A program made the position numbers and the translations under genes. A DNA stretch of 64,000 nt from Lysinibacillus fusiformis (GTDB taxonomy: Bacteria; Bacillota; Bacilli; Bacillales_A; Planococcaceae), in contig NZ_CP070490.1 in the NCBI RefSeq assembly GCF_016925635.1, forward strand, positions 4,594,001-4,658,000, in the 5' to 3' direction. The notes beneath the pieces were generated by a model. The model did no database searches and was not told the origin of the DNA. It worked only from the letters and a program-made list of their open reading frames with translations. Below are positions 16,801 through 24,669 of the stretch, in pieces (the stretch's first letter is position 1; every line of letters begins with the position of its first letter).

Positions 16801-16836
16801 CTCTCATCTCTAAATTTTAGAGAGGGGATCTTTTTG
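16801..16836 (+). terminator. Terminator after the BclA-like fragment
   Basis: TCTCTAA and TTAGAGA form a tight stem, extended by CTCTC/GAGGG pairing, followed by five T residues. It fits the lost gene's original terminator. Confidence 0.55.
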
Positions 16837-17004
16837 ATTTGACTAAGAGAGTATTCGGCTCTCTCTAATACTTCATTACATATTTCTTACTTATAATCAA
16901 GTGACTCTCAAGTCGCATATAACAAAAAACCAGATGCTCTCTTTTGGGGAGCACCTGGTTTTATTGTGAAAGTGAATCTTACTAACTTACTTAGTTTTGA
17001 TTCG

Positions 17005-17100
17005 TTATAATACTACGACAACTTGAGGCGCTGAACAAGTTAAAATATTTTCCAATAGGATTTTAGGGGGAATTAATGCTTTTTCGAGAAAATAAATCAT
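17005..17100 (-). CDS. Possible 31-residue peptide or 3' gene remnant
   Basis: A 31-codon ATG frame ends in TCSAPQVVVVL and is followed directly by the conserved 3' tail and terminator of repeat copy 1. The repeat near 17.7 kb shows a shorter related end, LACSFVL. The ribosome binding site is poor. It may be an independent hydrophobic peptide, or the last codons of a decayed larger gene. I favour decay because the neighbouring region is full of fragments. Confidence 0.25.
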   Translation of the reverse strand: MIYFLEKALIPPKILLENILTCSAPQVVVVL

Positions 17101-17167
17101 TCTATCAAATTTTAAGTCTTTCTTAGTTTCATTAAAATAAGAAATAATGAAAATGACTGAACGTAGC

Positions 17168-17404
17168 TCATGACACAGGGTCATTTACCAATGACAGCCC
17201 CACTGTATGGGTGGGTGACTGTTTGCTATTTTCACATAATTTAAAGTATGTTTCTACAAACTGAAAGTGATAACAATGCTCTCCCTGCTCTAACTGAAAA
17301 ATTTCTGCTGAAAGCGTGAAATCCACTTCATCATTCTCGCTTAGTGATTGAAAAGCAATACAAGCAAGACATGCGCTGTTAAAACCATACAGGTCTCTAT
17401 GGTT
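17168..17404 (-). pseudogene. Open coding remnant, no start codon
   Basis: A 78-codon frame without any Met contains YGFNSACLACIAF near its start and a strand-like stretch VDFTLSAEIFQLEQGEHCY. It ends in SLVNDPVS before TGA. Composition is clearly protein-like, with four Cys. An in-frame stop lies directly upstream and no start with a ribosome binding site exists. I read it as the 3' part of a lost gene, perhaps for a Cys-containing spore surface protein. That link is only by neighbourhood. Confidence 0.45.
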
Positions 17405-17409
17405 TTAAC
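17378..17409. repeat. Perfect 12-bp inverted repeat
   Basis: GTTAAAACCATA and TATGGTTTTAAC flank an 8-base loop. It covers the broken upstream edge of the coding remnant at 17168-17404. It could be an old terminator, an operator, or the scar of a rearrangement. Confidence 0.5.
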
Positions 17410-18013
17410 TATGAAAGGTGAAGCTACTAATTTTTCGTGCTATTAATAAAACATGCTGAAGAAACACGTCTGTAAAGGAACATTAAACAAAAAGACCAGT
17501 CACTCTTTTAAAGAGAACTGGCCATTTTGCGTTTAGGTTGAAGACTATGAAATATCTTCATTCATAGATTAACATATTTATACTGAACAATATCTGAACA
17601 ACCATACAAAAAAGACTAGACTCTCACATGATGATGTAAGCTCTAGTCTTTTAAGTGAAAGTGAATCTTACTAAATCTTGTCTAGCTTTAGATTCAAATT
17701 ACAATACGAATGAACAGGCTAAAGGTTTCATAAATTCTTTATTTTTTCGTTAAATTATAGGACCACCACCACAAAAAGACCAGGAAACACGAAAAAATGT
17801 GAATCCTGGCCCTTTTGTGAAAAGTGAATGTTACTAGTTTGCTTTAGTTCTTTGTATTCTACTGATGAGTTAGACGGCTGATGTTTTAAAAAGTTACACA
17901 TTCTTAAAAATTTTTTACTCTACTAATTAAATGGCAAATCAAACACGCCGTCAGCTCCATCTATAGCACACGCTCCTCTGACTTATATAGGCTTCTTTTT
18001 CCAGTAAAGATAT

Positions 18014-18219
18014 TTATCCTTCAGCAGCTACTCTACCTTTAGCCCATATTTTCCCTTCCGAACCCGTGTCACTCCAGTTAAATTGTTGTGTGCCTTTATT
18101 TTCACATCATATCAGATACCGAGTTCTTCATCAGAATGGTCACTACAAAAGGAGGTGTGAAATTCACCATTCCCAGTTGATTCATCCCATAATTCACAGG
18201 GAAGATCTATGCTGTATCC
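18014..18219 (-). pseudogene. Frameshifted coding remnant
   Basis: Two adjoining minus-strand frames look like parts of one protein. One (18112-18219) contains PCELWDESTGNGEFHTSFC. The next (18014-18106, shifted frame) contains QQFNWSDTGSEGKIWAKG and ends in RVAAEG. Neither has a start. The Trp/Gly/Ser/Asp-rich composition is unlike random sequence in this AT-rich DNA. The gene is not recognised, and it ends next to the hairpin repeats of the same graveyard. Confidence 0.4.
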
Positions 18220-18248
18220 CTACTTATTTAGCTTGTGTTGGATACTAA

Positions 18249-18683
18249 CTAATTCTGTGAATCTTCCGTTGCTTTTTCTAAAAGACTAAAAAAAGCGTGA
18301 TCTTTTATCAGTTCAAAGCTTTCATTTGTGTTAAGGAGAACCAATATTTTATTTTTAGAATCAATGAACATCGGGTAGCTTGTATTGAGTGAAATTGTCA
18401 TTCGGTAATCGTAATCAATAGTTTTTATGGCTGTTTTTTTGAATGTTGCCTGTTGAAAAGACTGTATCAATTCTCGCTGTGTTTCTTTTGATATTTTCAT
18501 TTCAGAAAAGATATCTTCTGTATCTGTATCTATACGATGTAGCGTAACAGTGGGATTTTCCACATCAAAATTAGCATTTTCTAATATATCGGTAGCAGAA
18601 TAGCTTTGATTTTTCCATGTAACGAACATACCACCAAGAATAATAGCTAAGAGTAAAGGTAAAATCACTTTAAATTTTTTCAT
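18249..18683 (-). CDS. Membrane-anchored hypothetical protein
   Basis: The 144-residue protein has one N-terminal hydrophobic segment (about 5-22) with no lipobox. The rest should lie outside the membrane. ATG at 18683 is chosen because GAGGAG precedes it. A TTG six codons earlier lacks a site. The C-terminal half (MTISLNTSYPMFID onward) has alternating strands. The product at 40179-40610 has a similar size and layout. No family is recognised. Confidence 0.6.
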   Translation of the reverse strand: MKKFKVILPLLLAIILGGMFVTWKNQSYSATDILENANFDVENPTVTLHRIDTDTEDIFSEMKISKETQRELIQSFQQATFKKTAIKTIDYDYRMTISLNTSYPMFIDSKNKILVLLNTNESFELIKDHAFFSLLEKATEDSQN

Positions 18684-18711
18684 ATAACTCTCCTCTTTCA
18701 ATACCTAAAAC

Positions 18712-18740
18712 TTGACAAAAAAATATTTTTATGCTAAAAT
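18712..18740 (+). promoter_or_regulatory. Strong SigA promoter for the LCMT-type gene
   Basis: TTGACA at 18712 and TAAAAT at 18735 are separated by 17 bases, and TG lies one base before the -10 (extended -10). This is one of the best promoter matches in the window. Confidence 0.7.
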
Positions 18741-18766
18741 TTACATTTAAATTAATCTTTTATATA

Positions 18767-18802
18767 ATAGGATTCTCCTGGCCAGGGGAATCCTATTTTT
18801 TT
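18767..18802 (+). terminator. Intrinsic terminator in the leader, possible attenuator
   Basis: ATAGGATTC and GAATCCTAT pair over 9 bp and are followed by seven T residues. The hairpin lies between the promoter at 18712-18740 and the AAGGAG of the next gene, so it can only act on that gene's own transcript. Confidence 0.7.
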
Positions 18803-18818
18803 GTTAAGGAGTGTTGGT

Positions 18819-19733
18819 ATGAATCAACAGGAATCTAGTATCACTTCATTAGTAGCTGCTTTTAGTAGAGCCTATCATAGTCAATTTGATTCTCCGAAAA
18901 TTTTTGATGATTATGTAGCCAAAGAATTGATCTCACAAGAAGAATATCAAACAATTCAAGACAACATGATACAAGGTATTGCATTTTTTAATAAAGAGAT
19001 TGCTACAAAGTTTAAAGGCAATACGAAAGAATTAATAAAATGGATTATACAAGTTCAACTCTCTCCAACGCCCTTGGCACGTGCTGCTTACTGTGAAAGG
19101 GTCCTGCAAAACGAAATACAGCTTGGTGTCGAGCAATATGTCATTTTAGGTGCTGGCCTTGATACTTTTCCGTATCGTCAGCAGCAGGTACAAGCCATGC
19201 TAGAAATTTTTGAGGTGGATTATCCAGCAACACAGGCTTCCAAAAAGAAAAGATTACAGGAAGCTTCCCTTCCCCTCCTGAATCATCTACATTTTGTACC
19301 AATGGATTTTACAAAACAATTTCAATCTCAACCATTAGTAGAGCAAGGCTTCCAAAATAAAAAAACTTTTTTTAGTCTGTTAGGTGTTTCTTATTATTTA
19401 ACTAAAGAGGAATTAGCAAGCTTACTTAATCATCTATTTGCCCTAGTTCCATCAGGAAGTTCCATTGTTTTGGATTATGCTGATCAATCTCTCTTTAAAG
19501 AAAAAGGACTCTCGAATAGAGTGGAAAACATGGTGAAAATGGCCGCAGTTGGTGGTGAACCAATGAAATCTTGCTATGCTTATGCGGACATGGAGAGGAT
19601 GTTAGATCAATTAGGCTTGCTTATATACGAACATCTATCTCCTACAGCGATTCAAGAGCTGTATTTCCAAAATCGAACAGATTACTTATGTGCTTTTGAA
19701 ACTATCCATTACATGCATATTGTTAAAAAATAG
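18819..19733 (+). CDS. Class I SAM-dependent methyltransferase, LCMT/PPM type
   Basis: The 304-residue protein has the leucine carboxyl methyltransferase-like signature GAGLDTFPYR near residue 120, EVDYPATQ for the ribose-binding acidic residue, and a final NRTDYLCAFE segment. Bacterial members are O-methyltransferases of unknown substrate, often near natural-product genes. ATG at 18819 follows AAGGAG. An upstream in-frame TTG at 18801 falls in the terminator's T run. The gene has its own promoter with a terminator in the leader, so transcription attenuation is likely. Confidence 0.85.
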   Translation: MNQQESSITSLVAAFSRAYHSQFDSPKIFDDYVAKELISQEEYQTIQDNMIQGIAFFNKEIATKFKGNTKELIKWIIQVQLSPTPLARAAYCERVLQNEIQLGVEQYVILGAGLDTFPYRQQQVQAMLEIFEVDYPATQASKKKRLQEASLPLLNHLHFVPMDFTKQFQSQPLVEQGFQNKKTFFSLLGVSYYLTKEELASLLNHLFALVPSGSSIVLDYADQSLFKEKGLSNRVENMVKMAAVGGEPMKSCYAYADMERMLDQLGLLIYEHLSPTAIQELYFQNRTDYLCAFETIHYMHIVKK

Positions 19734-19780
19734 GTCGAATCATTTATTTTTATATAATTCTTAATTTTCTTTTTATTACC

Positions 19781-19891
19781 CAGGCAATTAACTATTTCAA
19801 TATAGAGGATTAGTATACTATAGTAGTGTAAAGCTAATTAGCCTTACGCCTCCTAGATTTGTTACTAGGGTCACTGTTAACGCAGTGACCC
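19781..19891 (+). repeat. Two-hairpin element, copy 2
   Basis: After CAGGCAATTAACTATTTC, which matches copy 1, comes ATAGTAGTGTAAAG, hairpin 1 (GTAAAGCTAA/TTAGCCTTAC), an unpaired CCTCC, TTGTTACTA and hairpin 2 (GGGTCACTG/CAGTGACCC, perfect 9 bp). Compared with copy 1, hairpin 2 keeps its pairing although bases differ. Confidence 0.65.
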
Positions 19892-20302
19892 GCTTATGAT
19901 TGACAAACGACTAATAAAAAAAATTAGTTACCCTTCTCCTCTTGAACATGGTGCTCTACTCAAAATAAATCAGTCTCTTCAATATTTTGAGAAAGGAAAT
20001 TCACATATCTTCCAACTTCAAAGTGATTGTCTGGAAAATGAAATGGCTAATGCTCCCTCTTCTATGTATAGAAGCTTAAAACCCAATATGTCCTCATACC
20101 ATTTAGCCAATCATTTTGATGGCCTCTACACCTTCAAATAAAAATTGTTTCACTTCCTTTTTTCCATTTCATATACATACTGTTTTGTTTCTACATTTTA
20201 TCCTCCTTCAAAAAGATTCATTGAGATTTCCGTTATTGATTATTTTGCCTGTCTTTTGCTTATCCTTAATAGTATCGGAAATGTCTTCTTTTCCTAGAGG
20301 AG
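19892..20302 (+). other. Decayed region upstream of gerC
   Basis: About 410 bases where gerA and gerB genes would normally stand. Two short plus-strand frames (19896-20141 and 20116-20379) have no ribosome binding site. The second contains a hydrophobic stretch, RFPLLIILPVFCLSLIV, that could be the last helix of a GerAB-type permease. I read it as probable remnant DNA. Confidence 0.4.
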
Positions 20303-21496
20303 GTGTCCACCATCAAACACAAGGTATCATTCATCCTATTGCTGTCAGTACTTCTTTTACTAGGTGGATGCTGGAATAAGCGGGAGTTAAACGAACTAGC
20401 TATTGTTACGGCTGTTGGAGTAGATAAATCGGACGAGCTATTCGAAATTTCTGTTCAGATTGTTAATCCAAGTCAAGTGGCATCAAACAAGGCCTCAGGC
20501 AATCGAGTTCCTGTTTTTACCTATCATGCAAAGGGAAAAACCTTATTTGATGCCATTCGAAAATTAACAACACTGACGCCAAGAAAGCCTTATTATGCGC
20601 ATGCGCAAATCATTATTGTCGGCGAAGAAATGGCTAAAGAAGGTATGAATAGCATTTTGGATTTATTTCAAAGAGACCCTGAAGGTAGAAGTGAATTTAA
20701 CATTATCGTGTCCCATGAAGCAACTGCACTAGAAATATTAAGTATTTTAACACCGTTAGAGGATATTCCTGCTAGCAAAATGTTTAAATCCTTAAAAGTA
20801 TCAGAAGCTGTATGGGGAACGACAGAGTCTGTTATTCTAGATGACTTAGTCCAATCTTTAGGTAGTATTGATAATAGTGCCGTATTACCCTCTATTCAAA
20901 TATACGGTGATGCAGATGCTGGTGCTTATAGCTCTAATATAGAAAAAATTGAGAGCCCCGCACAATTAAAATATGGTGGGCTGGCCATTTTTAAAAATTA
21001 TAAGCTCATTGGCTATTTATCAGAACAAGAAAGCAGAGATTATAATTTTTTAAACAATAATATAAAAAGTACATTTGAAATTATTGCCTGTCCTGAGCAA
21101 GGGAAAATCTCAACCGAAATTATTAATTCTTCTACTAAAGTGACGGGCCATTTTAAAAATGGGATACCTTCGATTTCCATTAAACTTGATATTGAGCAGA
21201 ACGTTGCAGAGCTTAGTTGCCCTCTGGATTTAACAAAATCAAAAACCATCGATGCTTTAAATAAAGAAACGAGCAGACAAATCAAGGAGCGTTTAGAACA
21301 TACACTTCAAACGATTCAACAAACCTATCAAGCTGATCTATTAAAATTTAGTGATGTACTACACCGAGAGGACTATCAAGCATGGAATCGAATCAAAAAG
21401 AGCTGGCTAACCCTCTATCCAGACCTAGCAGTTCAAATTGAAGTCAAGGTTCATACAAAAGGAGTCGGAACTGCTACAAAATTAAAACTAGATTAA
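20303..21496 (+). CDS. GerC-family spore germination lipoprotein
   Basis: The 397-residue protein has a lipoprotein signal with the lipobox LLGGC, then the family start WNKRELNELAIVTAVGVDK. It has full GerAC length, ending in a conserved Trp/Tyr-rich segment and EVKVHTKGVGT. GerC proteins form the outer-face subunit of Ger nutrient receptors in the spore inner membrane. The gerA and gerB partners are missing. The start is unclear: GTG at 20303 lies inside AGGAGG, while the ideally spaced codon after it is ATC. Confidence 0.88.
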   Translation: MSTIKHKVSFILLLSVLLLLGGCWNKRELNELAIVTAVGVDKSDELFEISVQIVNPSQVASNKASGNRVPVFTYHAKGKTLFDAIRKLTTLTPRKPYYAHAQIIIVGEEMAKEGMNSILDLFQRDPEGRSEFNIIVSHEATALEILSILTPLEDIPASKMFKSLKVSEAVWGTTESVILDDLVQSLGSIDNSAVLPSIQIYGDADAGAYSSNIEKIESPAQLKYGGLAIFKNYKLIGYLSEQESRDYNFLNNNIKSTFEIIACPEQGKISTEIINSSTKVTGHFKNGIPSISIKLDIEQNVAELSCPLDLTKSKTIDALNKETSRQIKERLEHTLQTIQQTYQADLLKFSDVLHREDYQAWNRIKKSWLTLYPDLAVQIEVKVHTKGVGTATKLKLD

Positions 21497-21505
21497 TTCA
21501 TAAAA

Positions 21506-21540
21506 AATGACCAGACTCTTTTAAGGAGTACTGGTCATTA
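21506..21540. terminator. Bidirectional terminator
   Basis: AATGACCAG and CTGGTCATT form a 9-bp stem with inner CTC/GAG pairing, between the convergent gerC and methyltransferase genes. Confidence 0.75.
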
Positions 21541-21543
21541 CAA

Positions 21544-22299
21544 TTAACGCACCGCTTCAAATGTTATAAGTGACGTTTCTTCATTTGGTTGTTGAAGGAA
21601 CGTGTAATTCGCTGAACATGTTATATCAGAGAATCCAACACTTTGTAATAGAAGCTTAAATTCCTCTATCCCATACCAGCGCAATAAAAACTTTTGCAGT
21701 TCTGTATCCATTAATGTACCTTGTTGCCACTTCTCGTATTTTAAAACCATGAGTGTATATTGCTCCACCCAGTTCATGGCAATTGATTTTCTTTCAAGAG
21801 CAATTCCTTCATCTTGTGAAATTTGATGGTAAGATGTCGTAATTTCCCCTGTTTTCCAGTCAGTAGGAAGTAATAAATCTACTAGGAGTCGACCACCAGG
21901 AACAAGGTGCTGATACATAGAGGTTAAGGATGACAGCGCTTCTTGATGATTTTCAATTAAACAAAACGTGCCTGTTGGCATGACAATGGCTTCATATTGT
22001 TGATCTAATGTAAATTGACATACATTCCCTTCATAAAGAACTGGTGTCAATCCTCGCTCTTGACAACGCTTTCGACAGGACGCTAGCATTTCTGGAGAGT
22101 AATCAATCCCCTCTATATCAAAGCCCTTCTCCATTAAAGGAATATAGAAGCGTCCAGAACCGACCCCTGCCTCTAAAATCTTACCCGTGATACCTTGCAA
22201 TCGCTCTAGATAATATTCAATATCCCCACCAAGAGAGTGTCCAACTGGTTTTGTAAAATCATAAAGTGCTGTGCTTAACGATCCGTAATTTTTGTACAT
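21544..22299 (-). CDS. Class I SAM-dependent methyltransferase
   Basis: The 251-residue protein shows motif I EAGVGSGRF near residue 39, motif II GIDYSPEML, and VMPTGTFCLIEN for motif IV. A typical C-terminal antiparallel strand region follows. It belongs to the large methyltransferase type 11/25 group acting on small molecules. The substrate is unknown. The gene stands alone, with the regulator at 22563 divergent from it. Confidence 0.87.
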   Translation of the reverse strand: MYKNYGSLSTALYDFTKPVGHSLGGDIEYYLERLQGITGKILEAGVGSGRFYIPLMEKGFDIEGIDYSPEMLASCRKRCQERGLTPVLYEGNVCQFTLDQQYEAIVMPTGTFCLIENHQEALSSLTSMYQHLVPGGRLLVDLLLPTDWKTGEITTSYHQISQDEGIALERKSIAMNWVEQYTLMVLKYEKWQQGTLMDTELQKFLLRWYGIEEFKLLLQSVGFSDITCSANYTFLQQPNEETSLITFEAVR

Positions 22300-22562
22300 A
22301 TTTTCTCCTCCGATTGTTTGCGGAAGAAATCAATCTATTAATCCTCCCGCACCTTTATGTTATTGAATGGGAAAATTGAGCTGACTATCATCATCTATCA
22401 CTCGCTTTCTTGTAAATTTAGTTAAATTATACATTTATTAATCATTTAATTCAATGTTTCTATTGATTTCCTATTCATTACAATTTAATGTACAAATTAG
22501 CACAAATTATCAAAAAACCCTTCCTATTAAACAGTACCATTGAGTTAAGAAAGGATGATGGT

Positions 22563-23429
22563 ATGGATTATTTTGAAAGAATTCAAAACACCATAGAATT
22601 TATTGAGAGAAACCTACAGGAAAAGTTAATGATTACAGATATATCTTCCCAATCTTACTTTTCAGCATTTCATTTTCAACGACTTTTTCAAGCCATTACA
22701 GGTTTTTCAGTGCAGCAGTATATTCGCAACAGGAGGCTTTCTGAAGCGGCTTCCTTATTAGTAACAACTACCCAGAATATACTTGAGATTGCAATCAACT
22801 TTCAATATGGTTCTCAAGAGGCATTTACACGGGCATTTGTTCAGTATTTTGGTGTCACACCTGCTAAATACCGAAAAGGAGCCCACTCCATACCACTTCA
22901 AACCAAAATAAACTTTTTGGATTATAAACTGGAAGGAGAACTCCCTATGCAGCGACCAGAAATACTTCAATTACCTAAAAAACGTATCACTGGCTATGAA
23001 TACAAAACGTCCTTACAAGACGAACAGTATTATGCTGAAATTCCAGGCTTTTATATGGATTTTGGTCAACAGCAATATTATGAGCGAATCTCACATAAAG
23101 TAGCCCCTAATATGGCGTATGGCATTTCTACAAACTATCAGGAGAATGGTCAATTTTCCTTTATTGTAGGAGAGGAAGTCGAAACATTTGAGGAGCAATT
23201 AGAGAAAGGCTTCACCCAACTTGAAATTCCTGCTGGTAAATATGCGGAGTTTACATTGAATAGCACTGCAGAAGGAATTCAAAATACAAGACGTTATATT
23301 TATGGCGTATGGTTACCAAATTCTAATTATGAGCGCGATTCCGGTCCCGATTTTGAAATAACGGATGTTATGCAATCTATCTATCCACATGAGATGAAAA
23401 TGAAAATCTACATTCCTATTAAAGAATAG
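22563..23429 (+). CDS. AraC-family regulator with GyrI-like effector domain
   Basis: The N-terminal 100 residues form two helix-turn-helix motifs of the AraC type (HFQRLFQAITGFSVQQY and the YGSQEAFTRAFVQYFGVTPAKYR signature). The C-terminal 150 residues resemble the GyrI/Rob effector-binding domain, ending in KMKIYIPIKE. Such proteins activate genes in response to small hydrophobic or cationic molecules. I take ATG at 22563 with GAAAGGATG upstream. The in-frame start 25 codons earlier has no site. A GNAT gene follows 16 bases later, so the two form an operon. Confidence 0.9.
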   Translation: MDYFERIQNTIEFIERNLQEKLMITDISSQSYFSAFHFQRLFQAITGFSVQQYIRNRRLSEAASLLVTTTQNILEIAINFQYGSQEAFTRAFVQYFGVTPAKYRKGAHSIPLQTKINFLDYKLEGELPMQRPEILQLPKKRITGYEYKTSLQDEQYYAEIPGFYMDFGQQQYYERISHKVAPNMAYGISTNYQENGQFSFIVGEEVETFEEQLEKGFTQLEIPAGKYAEFTLNSTAEGIQNTRRYIYGVWLPNSNYERDSGPDFEITDVMQSIYPHEMKMKIYIPIKE

Positions 23430-23445
23430 AAAAGGAGCTACGCCA

Positions 23446-24021
23446 ATGATTATTGAGAAAATATTTAAGCAATTCCCTACCTTACATTCAACTAATTTAC
23501 AATTAAAAAAAATAGAAGAATCACATATACAAGAGCTATTTGCCATTTATGATAATGACAAGGTATTTGAGTACTGTGGCATCATCCCAAAACACAACCT
23601 TCAAACTGTTCAAAAAATGATTGGCCATTTTGAACGTGATTATACGAAGAAAAGCAGAATAAAATGGGGTATTTTCGAAAAATCACAGAGTGAAAAACTT
23701 GTAGGGATTATCGAAGCGATGGACTTTAATCAAAAAGTAGATATGGTTACAATTGGTTACTACTTAGCTGAAGCTTCCTGGGGAAAGGGCATCGCTACAG
23801 AGGCAGTCGAAATCATCGTAAAATTTTTATTGGAGGAGGTAAATGTTAATCGAATACAGGCAGAAGTCATGCCTTTAAATGAACCATCGAAAAAAGTGCT
23901 GCTAAAAAATGGCTTTATAAAAGAAGGTCTCTTGAGACAAGCTTCATTATGGTCTGGCAAAGGTGTTGTTGATTTAGAGATCTATGGTTTATTGAAGGGC
24001 GAGTACGACTTGAACGGCTAA
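23446..24021 (+). CDS. GNAT acetyltransferase, RimJ/RimL type
   Basis: The 191-residue protein has the GNAT fold of the RimJ class. It shows IGYYLAEASWGKGIATEAV for the acetyl-CoA loop, RIQAEVMPLNEPSKKVLLKNGFIKEG, and a final LEIYGLLKGEY. Relatives acetylate ribosomal protein N-termini or small molecules. It is preceded by AAAGGAG and co-transcribed with the AraC-type regulator, which may control it. Confidence 0.9.
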   Translation: MIIEKIFKQFPTLHSTNLQLKKIEESHIQELFAIYDNDKVFEYCGIIPKHNLQTVQKMIGHFERDYTKKSRIKWGIFEKSQSEKLVGIIEAMDFNQKVDMVTIGYYLAEASWGKGIATEAVEIIVKFLLEEVNVNRIQAEVMPLNEPSKKVLLKNGFIKEGLLRQASLWSGKGVVDLEIYGLLKGEYDLNG

Positions 24022-24050
24022 ACTCTATTTATGAGTTTAGTCTTTTCTTT
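24018..24050 (+). terminator. Terminator after the GNAT gene
   Basis: CTAAACTC and GAGTTTAG pair perfectly around a 7-base loop, followed by a T-rich run. Confidence 0.75.
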
Positions 24051-24163
24051 TATTCTACAGATAAATAGACATTTTACCATCTCCTAAATGGCTCTTTGAC
24101 ATAGATTAGAAATAGGTGACCCGTGCTAGCATGATATTGAAACCATAAAGGAGCGTTTAAGGA

Positions 24164-24595
24164 ATGGATGAAAACAGATATTTAACACGAATGAATTGGG
24201 AATTTAACAATTATCATAAGTTTTCCAAATGTTATTGTGAATCAAGAGATTTTTGCTTTGATCACGCTTCTGGCGTCGATCATCCTATTGTTGAGGAAGA
24301 TTCTTATAAAATCAAATATTATAATAGCCCCCAATTTGAAAAAACATATCAGAAAAAAAAGCAAGACAAAGAACATTGTCAAAGCTGTGTTTGTAGTCAC
24401 TTAGAATGTTTTGAACCAGGGACTTTAGTAGATGTATACCTCTCAAACGGCAGCCAATTTTTAGGTATTTATTTTATCTATCTTGATCCGCAAAACTGCT
24501 GTGGGTACTTCCTTCAATTCGATGAAACGGCACGCCCAGTCATTATAGACTGTCAAAAAATAGATGCATTACGTAAAACCTGCGCAGGAAGTTAA
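24164..24595 (+). CDS. Cys-rich hypothetical protein, possible spore coat component
   Basis: The 143-residue protein has Cys clusters CYCESRDFC (about 23-31) and CQSCVCSHLEC (about 72-82). A C-terminal part (about 86-140) looks like a small beta-barrel beginning GTLVDVYLSNGSQFLGIY. Clustered Cys and Tyr suggest a cross-linked coat or exosporium protein, which is inference. It is a single gene with AAAGGAG about nine bases before the ATG and a hairpin after it. No family is recognised. The beta-rich end recalls the small protein at 58156. Confidence 0.65.
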   Translation: MDENRYLTRMNWEFNNYHKFSKCYCESRDFCFDHASGVDHPIVEEDSYKIKYYNSPQFEKTYQKKKQDKEHCQSCVCSHLECFEPGTLVDVYLSNGSQFLGIYFIYLDPQNCCGYFLQFDETARPVIIDCQKIDALRKTCAGS

Positions 24596-24631
24596 TACTT
24601 TAACTCTTCCCTTTTTTGTGTAATTGAAATA

Positions 24632-24663
24632 GGCTGGTTATTGCTATATAAGCATAACCAGCC
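24632..24663. terminator. Perfect inverted repeat between convergent genes
   Basis: GGCTGGTTAT and ATAACCAGCC pair over 10 bp with inner TGCT/AGCA pairing. T tracts are weak, but the position between two gene ends fits a terminator. Confidence 0.6.
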
Positions 24664-24669
24664 ATTCGA

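Larger units (their letters stand above)
16927..17885. repeat. Three-copy terminator-plus-leader repeat
   Basis: Copies at about 16927-17040, 17610-17720 and 17773-17885 each have a strong hairpin. Examples are AAACCAGATGCTC with its partner, AAAAGACTAGA with TCTAGTCTTTT, and CCAGGA with TCCTGG. Each hairpin is followed on the plus strand by GTGAAAGTGAATCTTACTAA, or GTGAAAAGTGAATGTTACTA in the third copy, then about 50 bases of weaker similarity. A fourth hairpin at 17491-17526 lacks the conserved block. Read on the minus strand, they are 3' ends of a gene family: C-terminal codons, a conserved 3' tail, then a terminator. Confidence 0.55.

Noticed and set aside
19896-20141. 81-codon frame after repeat copy 2
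   Set aside because: Its ATG sits at the edge of the two-hairpin element without a ribosome binding site, and no family pattern is visible.
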